Assembly: GCA_964574635.1 (NCBI GenBank)
Contig: CAZNOG010000007.1
Coordinates: forward strand, 1 to 64,000
Direction: 5' to 3'
Source: CAZNOG01 sp964574635
Lineage (GTDB): Bacteria > Bacteroidota > Bacteroidia > Flavobacteriales_D > Cryomorphaceae
DNA length: 64,000 bases
Shown here: positions 16,816 to 26,000 of the stretch, piece after piece
Layout of the letters: every line of letters begins with the position of its first letter
Numbering within the stretch: the first letter of the stretch is position 1
Position numbers and translations under genes: made by a program
Notes under the pieces: generated by a model
Database searches by the model: none
Told to the model about the DNA's origin: nothing
Seen by the model: only the letters and a program-made list of their open reading frames with translations

Positions 16816-17908
16816 GATCATCATCAGCGGCGGAGGAACCGGCGGTCACGTTTTTCCCGCCATCGCCATCGCCGACGCCTTGAAGGCCCGACAGCCCGAA
16901 TCACGGATCCTCTTCGTGGGCGCTCTGGGGCGAATGGAAATGGACCGCGTACCCAAAGCGGGTTACGAAATCGTGGGCCTGCCCATCGCCGGTTTGCAAC
17001 GGCGTTTGACGACCAAAAACCTGAGCTTTCCGTTCAAGCTGCTGGCCAGCCTTCGAAAGGCGCGCAAAATCGTTTCTGATTTCCAACCGCAAATCGCGGT
17101 GGGGGTGGGAGGATACGCCTCCGGACCGGTGCTCCGATCGGCGGCGTCGCGGGGAGTGCCCACCTTGGTTCAGGAGCAAAATTCCTTTCCGGGCATCACC
17201 AATCGCATATTGGCGAAAAAAGCCACCGCCGTCTGCGTGGCGTACCCCGACATGAACAAATGGTTTCCCGACCATAAGATCATCCTCACGGGAAATCCCG
17301 TGCGCAAAGAGGTACTCGATTTTGCGGGCAAACGGGAAGAAGCGGCCAATGCGTTTGGATTGTCGCCCGACAAAACCACCGTGCTGGTCGTAGGAGGCAG
17401 CCTCGGTGCCCGAACCATCAACGAAAGCATCGAAAACCTACTCGAAATGTTCGACGCAGGCGAGTTCCAAATGATCTGGCAAACCGGCAAGCACTACGCC
17501 GACCGTGCCCAAAGCGCCGTACGGGAAAGAAACCTCGCCAACATCGTGGCGACCCCATTCATCGAGCGAATGGATTTGGCATATGCCATGGCCGATTTGG
17601 TGGTCTCCCGCGCCGGAGCCATGTCGGTATCGGAACTCACTCTGGCGGGAAAACCTTCCATTCTCATCCCTTCACCCAACGTGGCGGAAGATCACCAGAC
17701 CAAAAACGCAAAGGCACTGGCCGACAGGGATGCCGCCGTGCTGATTCCCGACGACGCGGCGAAGCAAAAATTGCCCGAAGTGCTGTCGAAAATGCTCGGG
17801 GATGCCTCGTGGAGGGCCCGACTTTCGGAAAACGCAAAAACTTTGGCTCTTCCCGATGCAGCCGAAAAAATCGCCGACGAAATCTTTAAAATCATCCGAA
17901 AAAATTGA
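16802..17908 (+). CDS. murG: UDP-GlcNAc:lipid I GlcNAc transferase MurG
   Basis: A 368-residue peripheral membrane GT28 glycosyltransferase that converts lipid I to lipid II. The first G loop is SGGGTGGHVFPA near residues 9-20, with GVGGYASGPV and QEQNSFPGITNR following. The C-terminal UDP-GlcNAc site includes VVGGSLGARTINE and SRAGAMSVSEL. The gene overlaps ftsW by 14 bases and murC by 4 (TTGA), consistent with a single transcript. Confidence 0.96.
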   Translation: MHPPKIIISGGGTGGHVFPAIAIADALKARQPESRILFVGALGRMEMDRVPKAGYEIVGLPIAGLQRRLTTKNLSFPFKLLASLRKARKIVSDFQPQIAVGVGGYASGPVLRSAASRGVPTLVQEQNSFPGITNRILAKKATAVCVAYPDMNKWFPDHKIILTGNPVRKEVLDFAGKREEAANAFGLSPDKTTVLVVGGSLGARTINESIENLLEMFDAGEFQMIWQTGKHYADRAQSAVRERNLANIVATPFIERMDLAYAMADLVVSRAGAMSVSELTLAGKPSILIPSPNVAEDHQTKNAKALADRDAAVLIPDDAAKQKLPEVLSKMLGDASWRARLSENAKTLALPDAAEKIADEIFKIIRKN

Positions 17909-19293
17909 ATATCCACAAATTACATAGCGTTTATTTCATCGGTATCGGCGGAATCGGCATGAGCGCCTTGGCCAGGTACTTTCTCGCCATGGACGTAAAA
18001 GTCGCCGGGTACGACCGCGTGGAAACTTCGCTGACGACGGCGCTTTCCGATGAAGGTGCGGAGATCGAATACCGAGACGATTTCTCCCGCATCCCCGAGT
18101 GGTTTCTCGACACCCCGACCGATAGAGCCTTGGTGGTGTACACCCCCGCGGTTCCAAAGTCGAACGCCATCTATTCGTTTTTGTCGGCCCGCGGTCTCGC
18201 GGTGGTCAAACGCGCGGAACTGCTCGCGATGATCACCGAGGGAAGACCGGTGATCGCCGTGGCGGGTACTCACGGCAAGACGACCACTTCGACCATGGCG
18301 GCGCATATTCTCCATGCGTCCGGCGTCGGTTGCAACGCATTCCTCGGCGGGATCTCGGCCAATTACAACACGAATATCCTCTTCGATTCCAACAACGAAC
18401 TCGTGGTGGTCGAAGCCGACGAATACGACCGATCCTTGCTAAAACTCAAACCCAATACGGCTGTCATCACTTCCGTGGAGGGCGATCACCTCGACGTATA
18501 CGGAAACGAAGACAACCTGAAGGAAGGATTCCGGATTTTCGCCAACCTGATTCCCGGTTACGGACGCTTATTTTTGAAGCACGGCTTGGATATTCGCGCG
18601 GGCTGCCCCATCACCACGTACCACGTCGACGACCAAAGCGCGGACATTCACGCGCGGAACATTCGCGTAGAGGATGGAAAATACGCCTTCGAAGTCATGC
18701 ACGAAGGGCGGCTGTTGGGAGAAATCCGAATGAGCTACCCGGGGCGACACAACGTGGAAAACGCACTGGCCGCCATCGGGATTTGCCTCCACCACGGGGT
18801 GTCTTGGGACGCCATCCGCGACGCGCTGGAAAGCTTCCGGGGCGTAAAACGCCGATTCGAGTATGTCATCAACCGACCCGACAGGGTGTTTATCGACGAT
18901 TACGCTCACCACCCCACCGAGATCAAAGCCTTCGTTTCGTCGGTGAAAGAACTTTATCCCGCACGACCGATTACCGGGGTGTTCCAGCCCCATCTTTACT
19001 CGCGAACCCGAGATTTCGCCGATGGTTTCGCGGAGAGCCTGTCCCTGTTGGATCACTTGCTCCTCATGGACATTTACCCCGCCCGGGAAGAGCCCATCGA
19101 GGGCATCGATTCGGAGTGGCTGCTTAATAAAGTAAGGACGGTGAATAAAAAGTTGAGCAGCCGTGAAGAACTTGTAAGTGAAGTATTAAAATTAAGCCCC
19201 GAAATACTGCTCACCATGGGCGCGGGAGATATTGACAAAATGGTTGAACCCTTGAAGAATGCCTTGGATGAAAAAGATGAAGAAAGCCGCTAA
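17905..19293 (+). CDS. murC: UDP-MurNAc:L-alanine ligase MurC
   Basis: A 462-residue cytoplasmic Mur ligase adding the first stem residue, L-alanine, to UDP-MurNAc. The Rossmann motif FIGIGGIGMSALA is near residue 12 and the P-loop AVAGTHGKTTTSTM near 115-128; the DDYAHHPTEIKA motif and the C-terminal FQPHLYSRT follow. The start is TTG 17905, inside a TTGA overlap with the murG stop; no in-frame ATG fits the conserved N-terminus. A rare start codon in a coupled junction may lower its yield. The end overlaps ftsQ. Confidence 0.96.
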   Translation: MNIHKLHSVYFIGIGGIGMSALARYFLAMDVKVAGYDRVETSLTTALSDEGAEIEYRDDFSRIPEWFLDTPTDRALVVYTPAVPKSNAIYSFLSARGLAVVKRAELLAMITEGRPVIAVAGTHGKTTTSTMAAHILHASGVGCNAFLGGISANYNTNILFDSNNELVVVEADEYDRSLLKLKPNTAVITSVEGDHLDVYGNEDNLKEGFRIFANLIPGYGRLFLKHGLDIRAGCPITTYHVDDQSADIHARNIRVEDGKYAFEVMHEGRLLGEIRMSYPGRHNVENALAAIGICLHHGVSWDAIRDALESFRGVKRRFEYVINRPDRVFIDDYAHHPTEIKAFVSSVKELYPARPITGVFQPHLYSRTRDFADGFAESLSLLDHLLLMDIYPAREEPIEGIDSEWLLNKVRTVNKKLSSREELVSEVLKLSPEILLTMGAGDIDKMVEPLKNALDEKDEESR

Positions 19294-20062
19294 GTGGATG
19301 GCCGGTGTGACTGCATTCGCCGGTTCCCTGTTGCTCCTCGGCGCGGTCGACAGCCATCGAAACGCCGCGAGATGCGACGATTTGGTCGTCAACGTGGGTG
19401 ATGTGCCGAATGCGCTCATCGACGCCGACGCCGTTCGACTGACTTTAAACGAGTACGACGGACCTTTGGTAGGCAAGCCCCTCATGGACGTCCACGCCTC
19501 GAAACTCGAAAACGAATTGCTTGCGCAACCCTACGTTGCCGAGGTGTCCATTTACAAAACCATCGATCACAAACTCGTGGTTGACGTAGAGCCACGGGAG
19601 GCCACGGTACGGCTGTTGGACCTCAACGGAAGGGCGGCCCTGCTCGACACCCGGGGGTGCCTCATCCCGGTTTCCAAAACCACCCACCTTCGCCTTCCGG
19701 TCATCACCGGAAATTTCGACCTCGACCCCGAGGCGGTCGCTCATTGCACGCCTATCTCGGAACTGATCGAAAGTCCCGAAGACGCCTTGGAACGGATCCG
19801 AAAGTTTTCGGCCGTCGCCTTCGCGGATCCATTCTGGAAAGCGCAATTGCAACATACGCACCTGAAGGCCAACGGCGACTTCGTTTCCGTGGCCAGGGTA
19901 GGCGGGCACCTCATCAATTTCGGCAAGGGCCGGGACATCGAACAAAAATTGGAGGCATTGGACATTTTGTACCGTGAAGGACTGGATGAATCCACCTGGA
20001 ACCGGTACGCGGCCATAAACCTCAAATACGAAAATCAAATCATTTGCACGGAAAAACATTGA
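19268..20062 (+). CDS. ftsQ: Cell division protein FtsQ
   Basis: A bitopic protein of about 264 residues with a short basic tail, one membrane helix (KWMAGVTAFAGSLLLLGAV) and a periplasmic POTRA/FtsQ-like region: the segment with GKPLMDVHASKLENELLAQ, then PYVAEVSIYKTIDHKLVVDV. It lies between murC and ftsA, the standard place for ftsQ. FtsQ links early and late divisome proteins. In-frame ATGs occur at 19259, 19268 and 19277; I chose 19268, which still overlaps murC. Sequence conservation in this family is weak, so position supports the call. Confidence 0.9.
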   Translation: MKKMKKAAKWMAGVTAFAGSLLLLGAVDSHRNAARCDDLVVNVGDVPNALIDADAVRLTLNEYDGPLVGKPLMDVHASKLENELLAQPYVAEVSIYKTIDHKLVVDVEPREATVRLLDLNGRAALLDTRGCLIPVSKTTHLRLPVITGNFDLDPEAVAHCTPISELIESPEDALERIRKFSAVAFADPFWKAQLQHTHLKANGDFVSVARVGGHLINFGKGRDIEQKLEALDILYREGLDESTWNRYAAINLKYENQIICTEKH

Positions 20063-20066
20063 AATC

Positions 20067-21344
20067 ATGGAGGAAGAGAGAATCATCGTAGGTCTTGACA
20101 TCGGTACCACGAAAATCGCCTGCATCGTAGGGCGGATCAACGAATTGGGAAAGGTGGAAATCATCGGGAAGGGCCGTGCGAAGTCCCTCGGTGTGCGCAG
20201 CGGAGTGGTGAGCAACATCAGCCAAACCGTCGATTCCATCGAGGCGGCCGTCCGGGAAGCATCCGACGCGTCGTCGGTGATGATCGGCGAGGTGCTGGTG
20301 GGAATCGCGGGGCAGCACATCCGCAGCCTGCAACACCGTGGAATGATGACACGCAAAAGCAAGGACATGGACCGAGTGATCGATCAAAGCGACATCGACG
20401 CGCTGATCGACGACATGCACCAACTGGTCATGAATCCCGGCGAAGAAATCATCCACGTACTCCCCCAAGAGTACATCATCGATAACGAACATGGCATCAA
20501 GGAGCCCACCGGACACACGGGCATCCGCCTCGAAGCCAATTTCCACATCATCACCGGAAAGGTCAACGCCGTGAAAAACATCTACCGCAGCGTGAGCACC
20601 GCCAACCTCGACGTGTCCGACTTGGTGCTGGAGCCGCTGGCATCGGCCGAGGCCGTGCTCAGCGCAGAAGAAAAAGAAGCGGGCGTGGTGTTGGTGGATA
20701 TTGGGGGTGGAACAACCGATATCGCGATCTTCCAAGACGGTATCATCCGACACACCGCGGTCATTCCCTTCGGAGGAAACATCATCACCGAAGACATCGC
20801 CGCGGGGTGCAGCATACTGAAAAAGCAAGCGGAAGAATTGAAGGTGCGCTTCGGAAGGGCCTTGGTATCCGACGGCATGGACAACCAAATCGTGTGCATC
20901 TCGGGCATCAACGGAAGGGAACCGAAGGAAATCTCGGTGAAAAACCTCGCCAACATCATCCAAGCGCGCTCGGAAGAAATCGTGGAGCAAATCATCTACG
21001 AAATCCGAAATTCCGGTTTTGAAGACCGTTTGTTCGCCGGCATCGTCCTCACGGGGGGCGGAGCCGAGTTGAAAGACTTGCCCCAACTGGTGGAGTACCT
21101 CTCGGGAATGGACACCCGCATGGGCTACCCCAACGCATACCTCGGCAGCGAAAACGACGATGAGGTATCCTCACCCATGTACGCCACCGGAATTGGATTG
21201 GTGCTCATGGGAAACAAAAAACGAGAAGAAGAATTGAAAACCAAAAACAGAAAATCCGGAAATCAACGCCAAAAGCGAAAAGCCGGATTCTTCGAATCGC
21301 TGCTCCAAAAAGGCCAAAGCTTTTTCGAAGACGAGGAAATTTAA
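20067..21344 (+). CDS. ftsA: Cell division protein FtsA
   Basis: A 425-residue actin-like ATPase that tethers FtsZ to the membrane. The phosphate-1 motif is VGLDIGTTKIACIVG, phosphate-2 is VVLVDIGGGTTDIAIF and the adenosine motif is IVLTGGGAELKDL. The C-terminus has a basic linker rich in Lys and Arg, then an amphipathic helix (FFESLLQKGQSFFEDEEI), the membrane-targeting element. It begins 4 bases after ftsQ and lies 26 bases before ftsZ. Confidence 0.97.
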   Translation: MEEERIIVGLDIGTTKIACIVGRINELGKVEIIGKGRAKSLGVRSGVVSNISQTVDSIEAAVREASDASSVMIGEVLVGIAGQHIRSLQHRGMMTRKSKDMDRVIDQSDIDALIDDMHQLVMNPGEEIIHVLPQEYIIDNEHGIKEPTGHTGIRLEANFHIITGKVNAVKNIYRSVSTANLDVSDLVLEPLASAEAVLSAEEKEAGVVLVDIGGGTTDIAIFQDGIIRHTAVIPFGGNIITEDIAAGCSILKKQAEELKVRFGRALVSDGMDNQIVCISGINGREPKEISVKNLANIIQARSEEIVEQIIYEIRNSGFEDRLFAGIVLTGGGAELKDLPQLVEYLSGMDTRMGYPNAYLGSENDDEVSSPMYATGIGLVLMGNKKREEELKTKNRKSGNQRQKRKAGFFESLLQKGQSFFEDEEI

Positions 21345-21370
21345 ACCCCAACACCCAAAAACCAGAAGCC

Positions 21371-23020
21371 ATGCAGTTCGATATGCCAAAAAATCAATCA
21401 TCCATCATCAAAGTCATTGGAGTGGGTGGCGGCGGAAGCAATGCCGTTAATTACATGTTCAAGGAAGGGATCAAAGGAGTGGACTTCATCGTCTGCAACA
21501 CCGATGCCCAAGCGCTGGATATGAGTCCGGTGCCCGTGAAAGTGCAACTCGGCCAAAGCCTGACCGAAGGTCGGGGCGCCGGGTCCATCCCCGACGTGGG
21601 CAAAAACGCGGCCATCGAAAACCTGGACGACATCCAGGAAATCCTTTCCACCAACACGCACATGGTGTTCGTTACCGCCGGCATGGGGGGAGGAACCGGT
21701 ACGGGTGCGGCGCCCGTCATCGCCAAGGCCGCCAAAGACAGCGGCATCCTCACCGTGGGCATCGTGACCATTCCCTTCGCCTTCGAAGGAAGAATGCGCA
21801 TGCAGCAAGCCCAGGAAGGTCTGCGCGAAATGCGCGCCGCCGTCGATACGCTGCTCGTGATCAACAACGAAAAATTGCGCGAAATCTACGGAAACCAATC
21901 CGTGAAATCCGCTTTCTCACAGGCCGACAATATCCTGTCCATCGCCGCCAAAGGCATCGCCGAGATCATCTCCGTGACCGGGGTGATCAACGTCGATATG
22001 AACGACGTCAACACCGTGATGCGCGACAGCGGAGTGGCCATCATGGGCCAAGCTTCGGCCGAAGGCGACGACCGCGCCCTCAAAGCGGCCAAGGAAGCCT
22101 TGGAGTCGCCCTTGCTCAACGACAACGACATCGAAGGCGCGAAGTACATCCTCCTCAACATTACCTACGGCGATGCGGAGGTGATGATGGACGAGATTTC
22201 CGACATCACCGATTACATCCAGCAAGCGGCCGGATCGTCGGCGGATGTGATCTGGGGCCACGGCTACGACGAAACCCTCGGAGACAAGCTCAGCGTGACC
22301 ATCATCGCCACGGGATACAAGAACGCCCCGGACACCGGCTTCGACATCGAAAGGCCCGTGAAGCACATCCTCGAAACCAAACGGGAAGAGCCGAAAATCG
22401 CCAAAACCGTGCAACGCGTGGACCACTCCAAAACGAGCCCACTGCAAGCCGCAGAAGACAAACCGGAGATGTACATCAAAACCACCGACGAGACGGAAGC
22501 GGAACGGGAAGCGGAAAAATCGGAACCGAAGGAAATCGAACGGTACAATCTCTTCGGAGAGAGGATAGACGGCGATTCGAACCGGGAAGACGACAGGCCT
22601 GAAAACACGCGGATTGAGGAGATTCGATCGGACGATTTCGGAGACGAGACCTACGTGCACGAATTCGAAAAAGTGGACGGAGACTCCGCGGACGAATTCA
22701 AGGATGAAGACGATTCCGATGCAACTGCGGAAGACGAGAAGATGGTGTCGAGGGTGAGCCCTGAAATGGTGACGAAGATCAACCGCGAACGTCTGAGGGC
22801 GCTGCGGGAGATTTCCGACCGACTGAAAACGCCGGAGGGATTGGAGCAACTCGAAAAAGAACCCGCGTACAAGAGGCGCAACGTAAAACTGGACAACGTG
22901 CCGAGCGCAAAGGATTCGGAAGTGTCGCGGTACACCGTGTACGAAGAAAAAGACGAATTCGGTGGAACGCGCTCCGGTCTGCGACCCAACAATTCCTTCC
23001 TCCACGACAACGTAGACTGA
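21371..23020 (+). CDS. ftsZ: Tubulin-like division GTPase FtsZ
   Basis: A 549-residue tubulin homologue that forms the cytokinetic ring. The N-terminal GVGGGGSNAVN segment, the tubulin signature GGGTGTG (106-112) and the T7-loop region NVDMNDVNTVM are intact. After the globular part (about 335 residues) comes a very acidic, Glu/Asp-rich linker of about 190 residues, then the conserved C-terminal peptide LRPNNSFLHDNVD that would bind FtsA. The protein is much longer than E. coli FtsZ because of this linker, as in other Bacteroidota. It is the last dcw gene and is followed by a terminator. Confidence 0.98.
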   Translation: MQFDMPKNQSSIIKVIGVGGGGSNAVNYMFKEGIKGVDFIVCNTDAQALDMSPVPVKVQLGQSLTEGRGAGSIPDVGKNAAIENLDDIQEILSTNTHMVFVTAGMGGGTGTGAAPVIAKAAKDSGILTVGIVTIPFAFEGRMRMQQAQEGLREMRAAVDTLLVINNEKLREIYGNQSVKSAFSQADNILSIAAKGIAEIISVTGVINVDMNDVNTVMRDSGVAIMGQASAEGDDRALKAAKEALESPLLNDNDIEGAKYILLNITYGDAEVMMDEISDITDYIQQAAGSSADVIWGHGYDETLGDKLSVTIIATGYKNAPDTGFDIERPVKHILETKREEPKIAKTVQRVDHSKTSPLQAAEDKPEMYIKTTDETEAEREAEKSEPKEIERYNLFGERIDGDSNREDDRPENTRIEEIRSDDFGDETYVHEFEKVDGDSADEFKDEDDSDATAEDEKMVSRVSPEMVTKINRERLRALREISDRLKTPEGLEQLEKEPAYKRRNVKLDNVPSAKDSEVSRYTVYEEKDEFGGTRSGLRPNNSFLHDNVD

Positions 23021-23067
23021 CCGAAGACGGCACCCGCCGCCGACAGAGCGCGGGAAACCCTACGAAT

Positions 23068-23115
23068 GAAACGGGCATGACGCGATTGAAAGTGTTTTAT
23101 GCCCGTTTCTCCTTT
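23068..23115 (+). terminator. Terminator of the dcw operon
   Basis: An 11-bp perfect stem (GAAACGGGCAT at 23068-23078 with ATGCCCGTTTC at 23099-23109) is followed by a T-rich run, 48 bases after the ftsZ stop. The loop is long (20 bases). Confidence 0.65.
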
Positions 23116-23117
23116 TG

Positions 23118-23125
23118 TATTTTTG
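23118..23125 (+). promoter_or_regulatory. -7 box for the yqeY-like gene
   Basis: TATTTTTG matches TAnnTTTG exactly; +1 would be near 23132, about 63 bases before the ATG at 23195. The box lies within the T-rich tail of the ftsZ terminator. Confidence 0.45.
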
Positions 23126-23194
23126 ATGCGAGAAATCCTTCTCCGACGGAAACTCCGTGACCCGGTTGAGGATACACCCACAAAAACCCAAAAA

Positions 23195-23644
23195 ATGGCA
23201 CTGACCGAACGGATAAACGACGACATGAAAACCGCCATGCGCGCAAAGGACAAATCGCGACTGGAGGCCCTGCGCGCCATCAAATCGGCGCTGATGCTCG
23301 AGGCGACCAAAACGGGGAAGGCGGAACACGACGAGGGGGAAGACATCAAATTGCTCACGCGATTGCTGAAGCAACGGCGAGATTCGGAAAAGATTTACCG
23401 CGAACAGGGCCGGGACGACCTGGCCGACGAGGAGGCGTTTCACGCGGAGGTCATCGGGACCTACCTGCCCGAACAGATGAGCCGCGAAGAATTGGAAAGG
23501 GTGATCGACGCCATCATCGCCGAAGCCGGCGCCAAAGACATGAAGGACATGGGGCGGGTGATGGGACGCGCCAACGCCGAACTCGCCGGCAAAGCCGAAG
23601 GCAAAGACATCGCCGATGCGGTGAAGGCCCGACTCGGCGCGTGA
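23195..23644 (+). CDS. GatB/YqeY domain protein
   Basis: A 149-residue soluble protein of the YqeY family, a stand-alone relative of the tRNA-binding tail of GatB. Family features are LTERINDDMKTAMRAKDK at the N-terminus, RLEALRAIKSAL, and the C-terminal KDMKDMGRVMGRANAELAGK. An earlier in-frame start at 23099 would lie within the terminator, so ATG 23195 is chosen. YqeY has no agreed function, but a role near aminoacyl-tRNA metabolism is often proposed. In many Bacteroidota it directly follows ftsZ, as here. Confidence 0.9.
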   Translation: MALTERINDDMKTAMRAKDKSRLEALRAIKSALMLEATKTGKAEHDEGEDIKLLTRLLKQRRDSEKIYREQGRDDLADEEAFHAEVIGTYLPEQMSREELERVIDAIIAEAGAKDMKDMGRVMGRANAELAGKAEGKDIADAVKARLGA

Positions 23645-23663
23645 TTGAACCGACGCGGAAACC

Positions 23664-24365
23664 TCAGTCCTCGGTTTCGCCCTCGACCTCCAGTTTGAAC
23701 CCCACGCCGTGCACGTTGGTGATGGAAACCTGCGGGTCTTCCGCCAGGTATTTGCGCAGTTTGGTGATGAACACGTCGAGGCTCCTGCCCACGAAGTAGC
23801 TGTCGTCGCCCCACACCAAATTGGTGAGCAATTCCCTTTCGATCACGCGGTTTTTCCTCTCGGCCAGTATTTTGAGTATGCCAGATTCTTTTTTGGTCAA
23901 AGTGCGCATGGTTCCGTCGAGGCTTAAACTCAGGTTTTCCGGATCGAATCGGTATTTCCCCAGCGCGAACACGCTGTCGGTTTCCTCCGAGCCGGAGTGC
24001 GTGCGCCTCAACAGCGCTTCGATGCGCAACAAAAACTCCTCGTTGCTGAACGGTTTGGTGATGTAGTCGTCTCCCCCCGATTTGAAGCCCTCCACCTTGT
24101 CGCTCACCACGCTTTTGGCCGTGAGGAACACGATGGGCACGTCGGGATTTACCTTGCGGATGTCGCGCGCCAGTTCAAAGCCGTCTTTGCCCGGCAGCAT
24201 CACGTCGAGCAAGCAGAGGTCGTACGTGTGCGTGTTGAACTGTTTCAGGCCCTCTTTTCCGTCGCGGCACAAGTGCACGGCATAGCCCGCCTCCCGGAGG
24301 GTGTCTTGGATTACGAAGCCCAGACCCGGGTCGTCTTCCACCAGCAGTATGCGAATGTTTTTCAA
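23664..24365 (-). CDS. OmpR-family response regulator
   Basis: A 233-residue two-component regulator. The receiver domain has the acidic pair in LLVEDDPGLG, the phospho-acceptor Asp in CLLDVMLPGKDG, Thr in FLTAKS and Lys in ITKPFSNEE. The C-terminal winged helix has the expected LTKKESGILKILAERKNR and RSLDVFITKLRKYL. The start is TTG 24365, sharing TTGA with the stop of the sensor kinase gene, so the pair is coupled; the open frame continues upstream but the protein family begins here. The pair resembles the RprX/RprY type of Bacteroidota. Targets are not evident. Confidence 0.93.
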   Translation of the reverse strand: MKNIRILLVEDDPGLGFVIQDTLREAGYAVHLCRDGKEGLKQFNTHTYDLCLLDVMLPGKDGFELARDIRKVNPDVPIVFLTAKSVVSDKVEGFKSGGDDYITKPFSNEEFLLRIEALLRRTHSGSEETDSVFALGKYRFDPENLSLSLDGTMRTLTKKESGILKILAERKNRVIERELLTNLVWGDDSYFVGRSLDVFITKLRKYLAEDPQVSITNVHGVGFKLEVEGETED

Positions 24366-25732
24366 GATTCCTTCGGTTTTATGGTGGGAAACTCCATGCG
24401 GAAAGCCGTTCCCCGGCCTACCCGGCTCTCCACGTCCAAGCGGCCTTTGTGTTCGTTCACCAGCTGTTTTACGTAATACAGCCCCAGGCCAAACCCTTTC
24501 ACGTCGTGTACGTTGCCGGTCGGTACCCGGTAAAATTTGTCGAAGATGTACGGCAGGTTTTTCTCGGCGATGCCCATGCCCCGGTCCCGCACTTCCACGT
24601 GAATTTTGCCCGGCGTGTTCCACGTCGACCACTTTACCACGGGTTTCTCGCCCGAATATTTTATTGCGTTGTCCATGAGGTTGTGCAAAATGTTTTCCAT
24701 GTGCACCGGATCGGCGTGCACGTAGTGGTCGTCCGCCCGCAGGTCGAGGGTGATTTCGAGGGTTCCCGGCGGGGCCACCGTCTCGGCCGATTCCACCATC
24801 TTCCGTACCAGCGCGTGCATGTCGAGTCGCTCGGGCTTCAGGTCCGACCCGTTTTTGTCCATCGTGGCGAGCTGCAATACTTTTTCCACCTGCGTTTTCA
24901 ACCTAAGCACCTCCGCCTTGATCAGACGGGCATACTGATCCACCCGTTTGGTATCCCGCGCCACGCTTTCTTTCATCAGCAGTTCGCTCGACAAACTGAT
25001 GGTGGATATGGGCGTTTTCAGTTCGTGGGTCATGTTGTTGATGAAGTCCGTTTTCATTTCGGCCAGCCGCTTTTGGCGCACCACCAGATACACCGCGTAG
25101 GCGAAAAACAGGAATACGATGAAGATGATGACCGCCGAGAAGGCCCACGTAGACACCGGCGCACGCGTATCGGCAAAAACGTAGGGCTCGCGGTCGGGAA
25201 AAAACACGCTGAAATAGTGCCCGTCTTTTTCCCATTTGATTTCCGGCGCCGGGGTTTCCGGCCCCTTGGGCACCTCCCGTTCCACGCTGTCGGCCAGCGC
25301 CACGTAGTCGCCGTACACGATGCTGTCCGTAAAGCAATCGTAAATGCCGTACTCGAAGTTTTCCGAGATGTTTCTCCTTTCGAATTCCGAGCTCAGAAGG
25401 CTTTCCAGCAGATACGGGTGCAGCGTATCGTTAATGGCCACGGTAAAAAAGTTGGGCTGCACCTGTTTCACCGCTTGGAAGAGTTCCGCCGGGTCGTTGT
25501 TGATCGTCAAGATTTCGTTGGCCACGTTGGTCAGCGCGATCACCACGCGGTCGTTGAAGCGTTTGGCCTCGGCGATTTCCTGTTCCTTCCTCAGGTCGAT
25601 TTGCGCCTGTTTCACCTCGAACGCCTTGTCCAGCCAATAAATCTGCGTCGCGATGATGCCCGCCACCGAAGCCGTCGCCAGCAAAATGAGGATCCCGATC
25701 AATCTCCTGCCCATACCACGAAAATACTGCAT
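24362..25732 (-). CDS. Sensor histidine kinase partner of the response regulator
   Basis: A 456-residue membrane kinase. There are two hydrophobic helices (residues about 10-30 and 196-215) bracketing a periplasmic sensor region of about 165 residues, then the H-box MTHELKTPISTISLSSE and an HATPase domain with NLMDNAIKYSG, DRGMGIAEKNLP and GFGLGLYYVKQL. All catalytic boxes are intact. The start may instead be ATG 25714 (MGRRLIG); a TATTTTCG box lies between the two ATGs. It is transcribed ahead of the response regulator with a 4-base overlap. The signal sensed is unknown. Confidence 0.92.
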   Translation of the reverse strand: MQYFRGMGRRLIGILILLATASVAGIIATQIYWLDKAFEVKQAQIDLRKEQEIAEAKRFNDRVVIALTNVANEILTINNDPAELFQAVKQVQPNFFTVAINDTLHPYLLESLLSSEFERRNISENFEYGIYDCFTDSIVYGDYVALADSVEREVPKGPETPAPEIKWEKDGHYFSVFFPDREPYVFADTRAPVSTWAFSAVIIFIVFLFFAYAVYLVVRQKRLAEMKTDFINNMTHELKTPISTISLSSELLMKESVARDTKRVDQYARLIKAEVLRLKTQVEKVLQLATMDKNGSDLKPERLDMHALVRKMVESAETVAPPGTLEITLDLRADDHYVHADPVHMENILHNLMDNAIKYSGEKPVVKWSTWNTPGKIHVEVRDRGMGIAEKNLPYIFDKFYRVPTGNVHDVKGFGLGLYYVKQLVNEHKGRLDVESRVGRGTAFRMEFPTIKPKES

Positions 25733-25770
25733 TGGCCACGAATGGAGAAGCTGCTCTCCGGGGTGTCGGT

Positions 25771-26000
25771 TTTGGGCGTGCCCGTCCGGTGCGTTGCATC
25801 CGAGGAGTCGGTCGTCTCCATCGCGACGCGAATAGGGGTGGAGTTATTTTTTTTATTCGGCCGGGCCGCGTGGTCCGCTGTATTTTTTCTCTGGGCGTCG
25901 GGGTCCGCAGCGCCGGCCTACGAGCTTCCAAGGTCGCTGTATCCCGGCGGCGGAACCCTACGCCGCCCAAAGAAAAAGATGCCGCTACCCCCGCTCACGC
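25771..26000 (+). repeat. Intergenic repeat family, copy C
   Basis: Begins TTTGGGCGTGCCCGTCCGG, has TGGTCCGCTGTATTTTTTCT near 25871 and ends AAAGAAAAAGATGCCGC then CCGCTCACGC. The inner arms around TTTTTCTCTGGGCG and CGCCCAAAGAAAAA pair with one mismatch. It fills most of the 451-base gap (25733-26183) upstream of the kinase gene. I see no coding gene in that gap. Confidence 0.65.
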
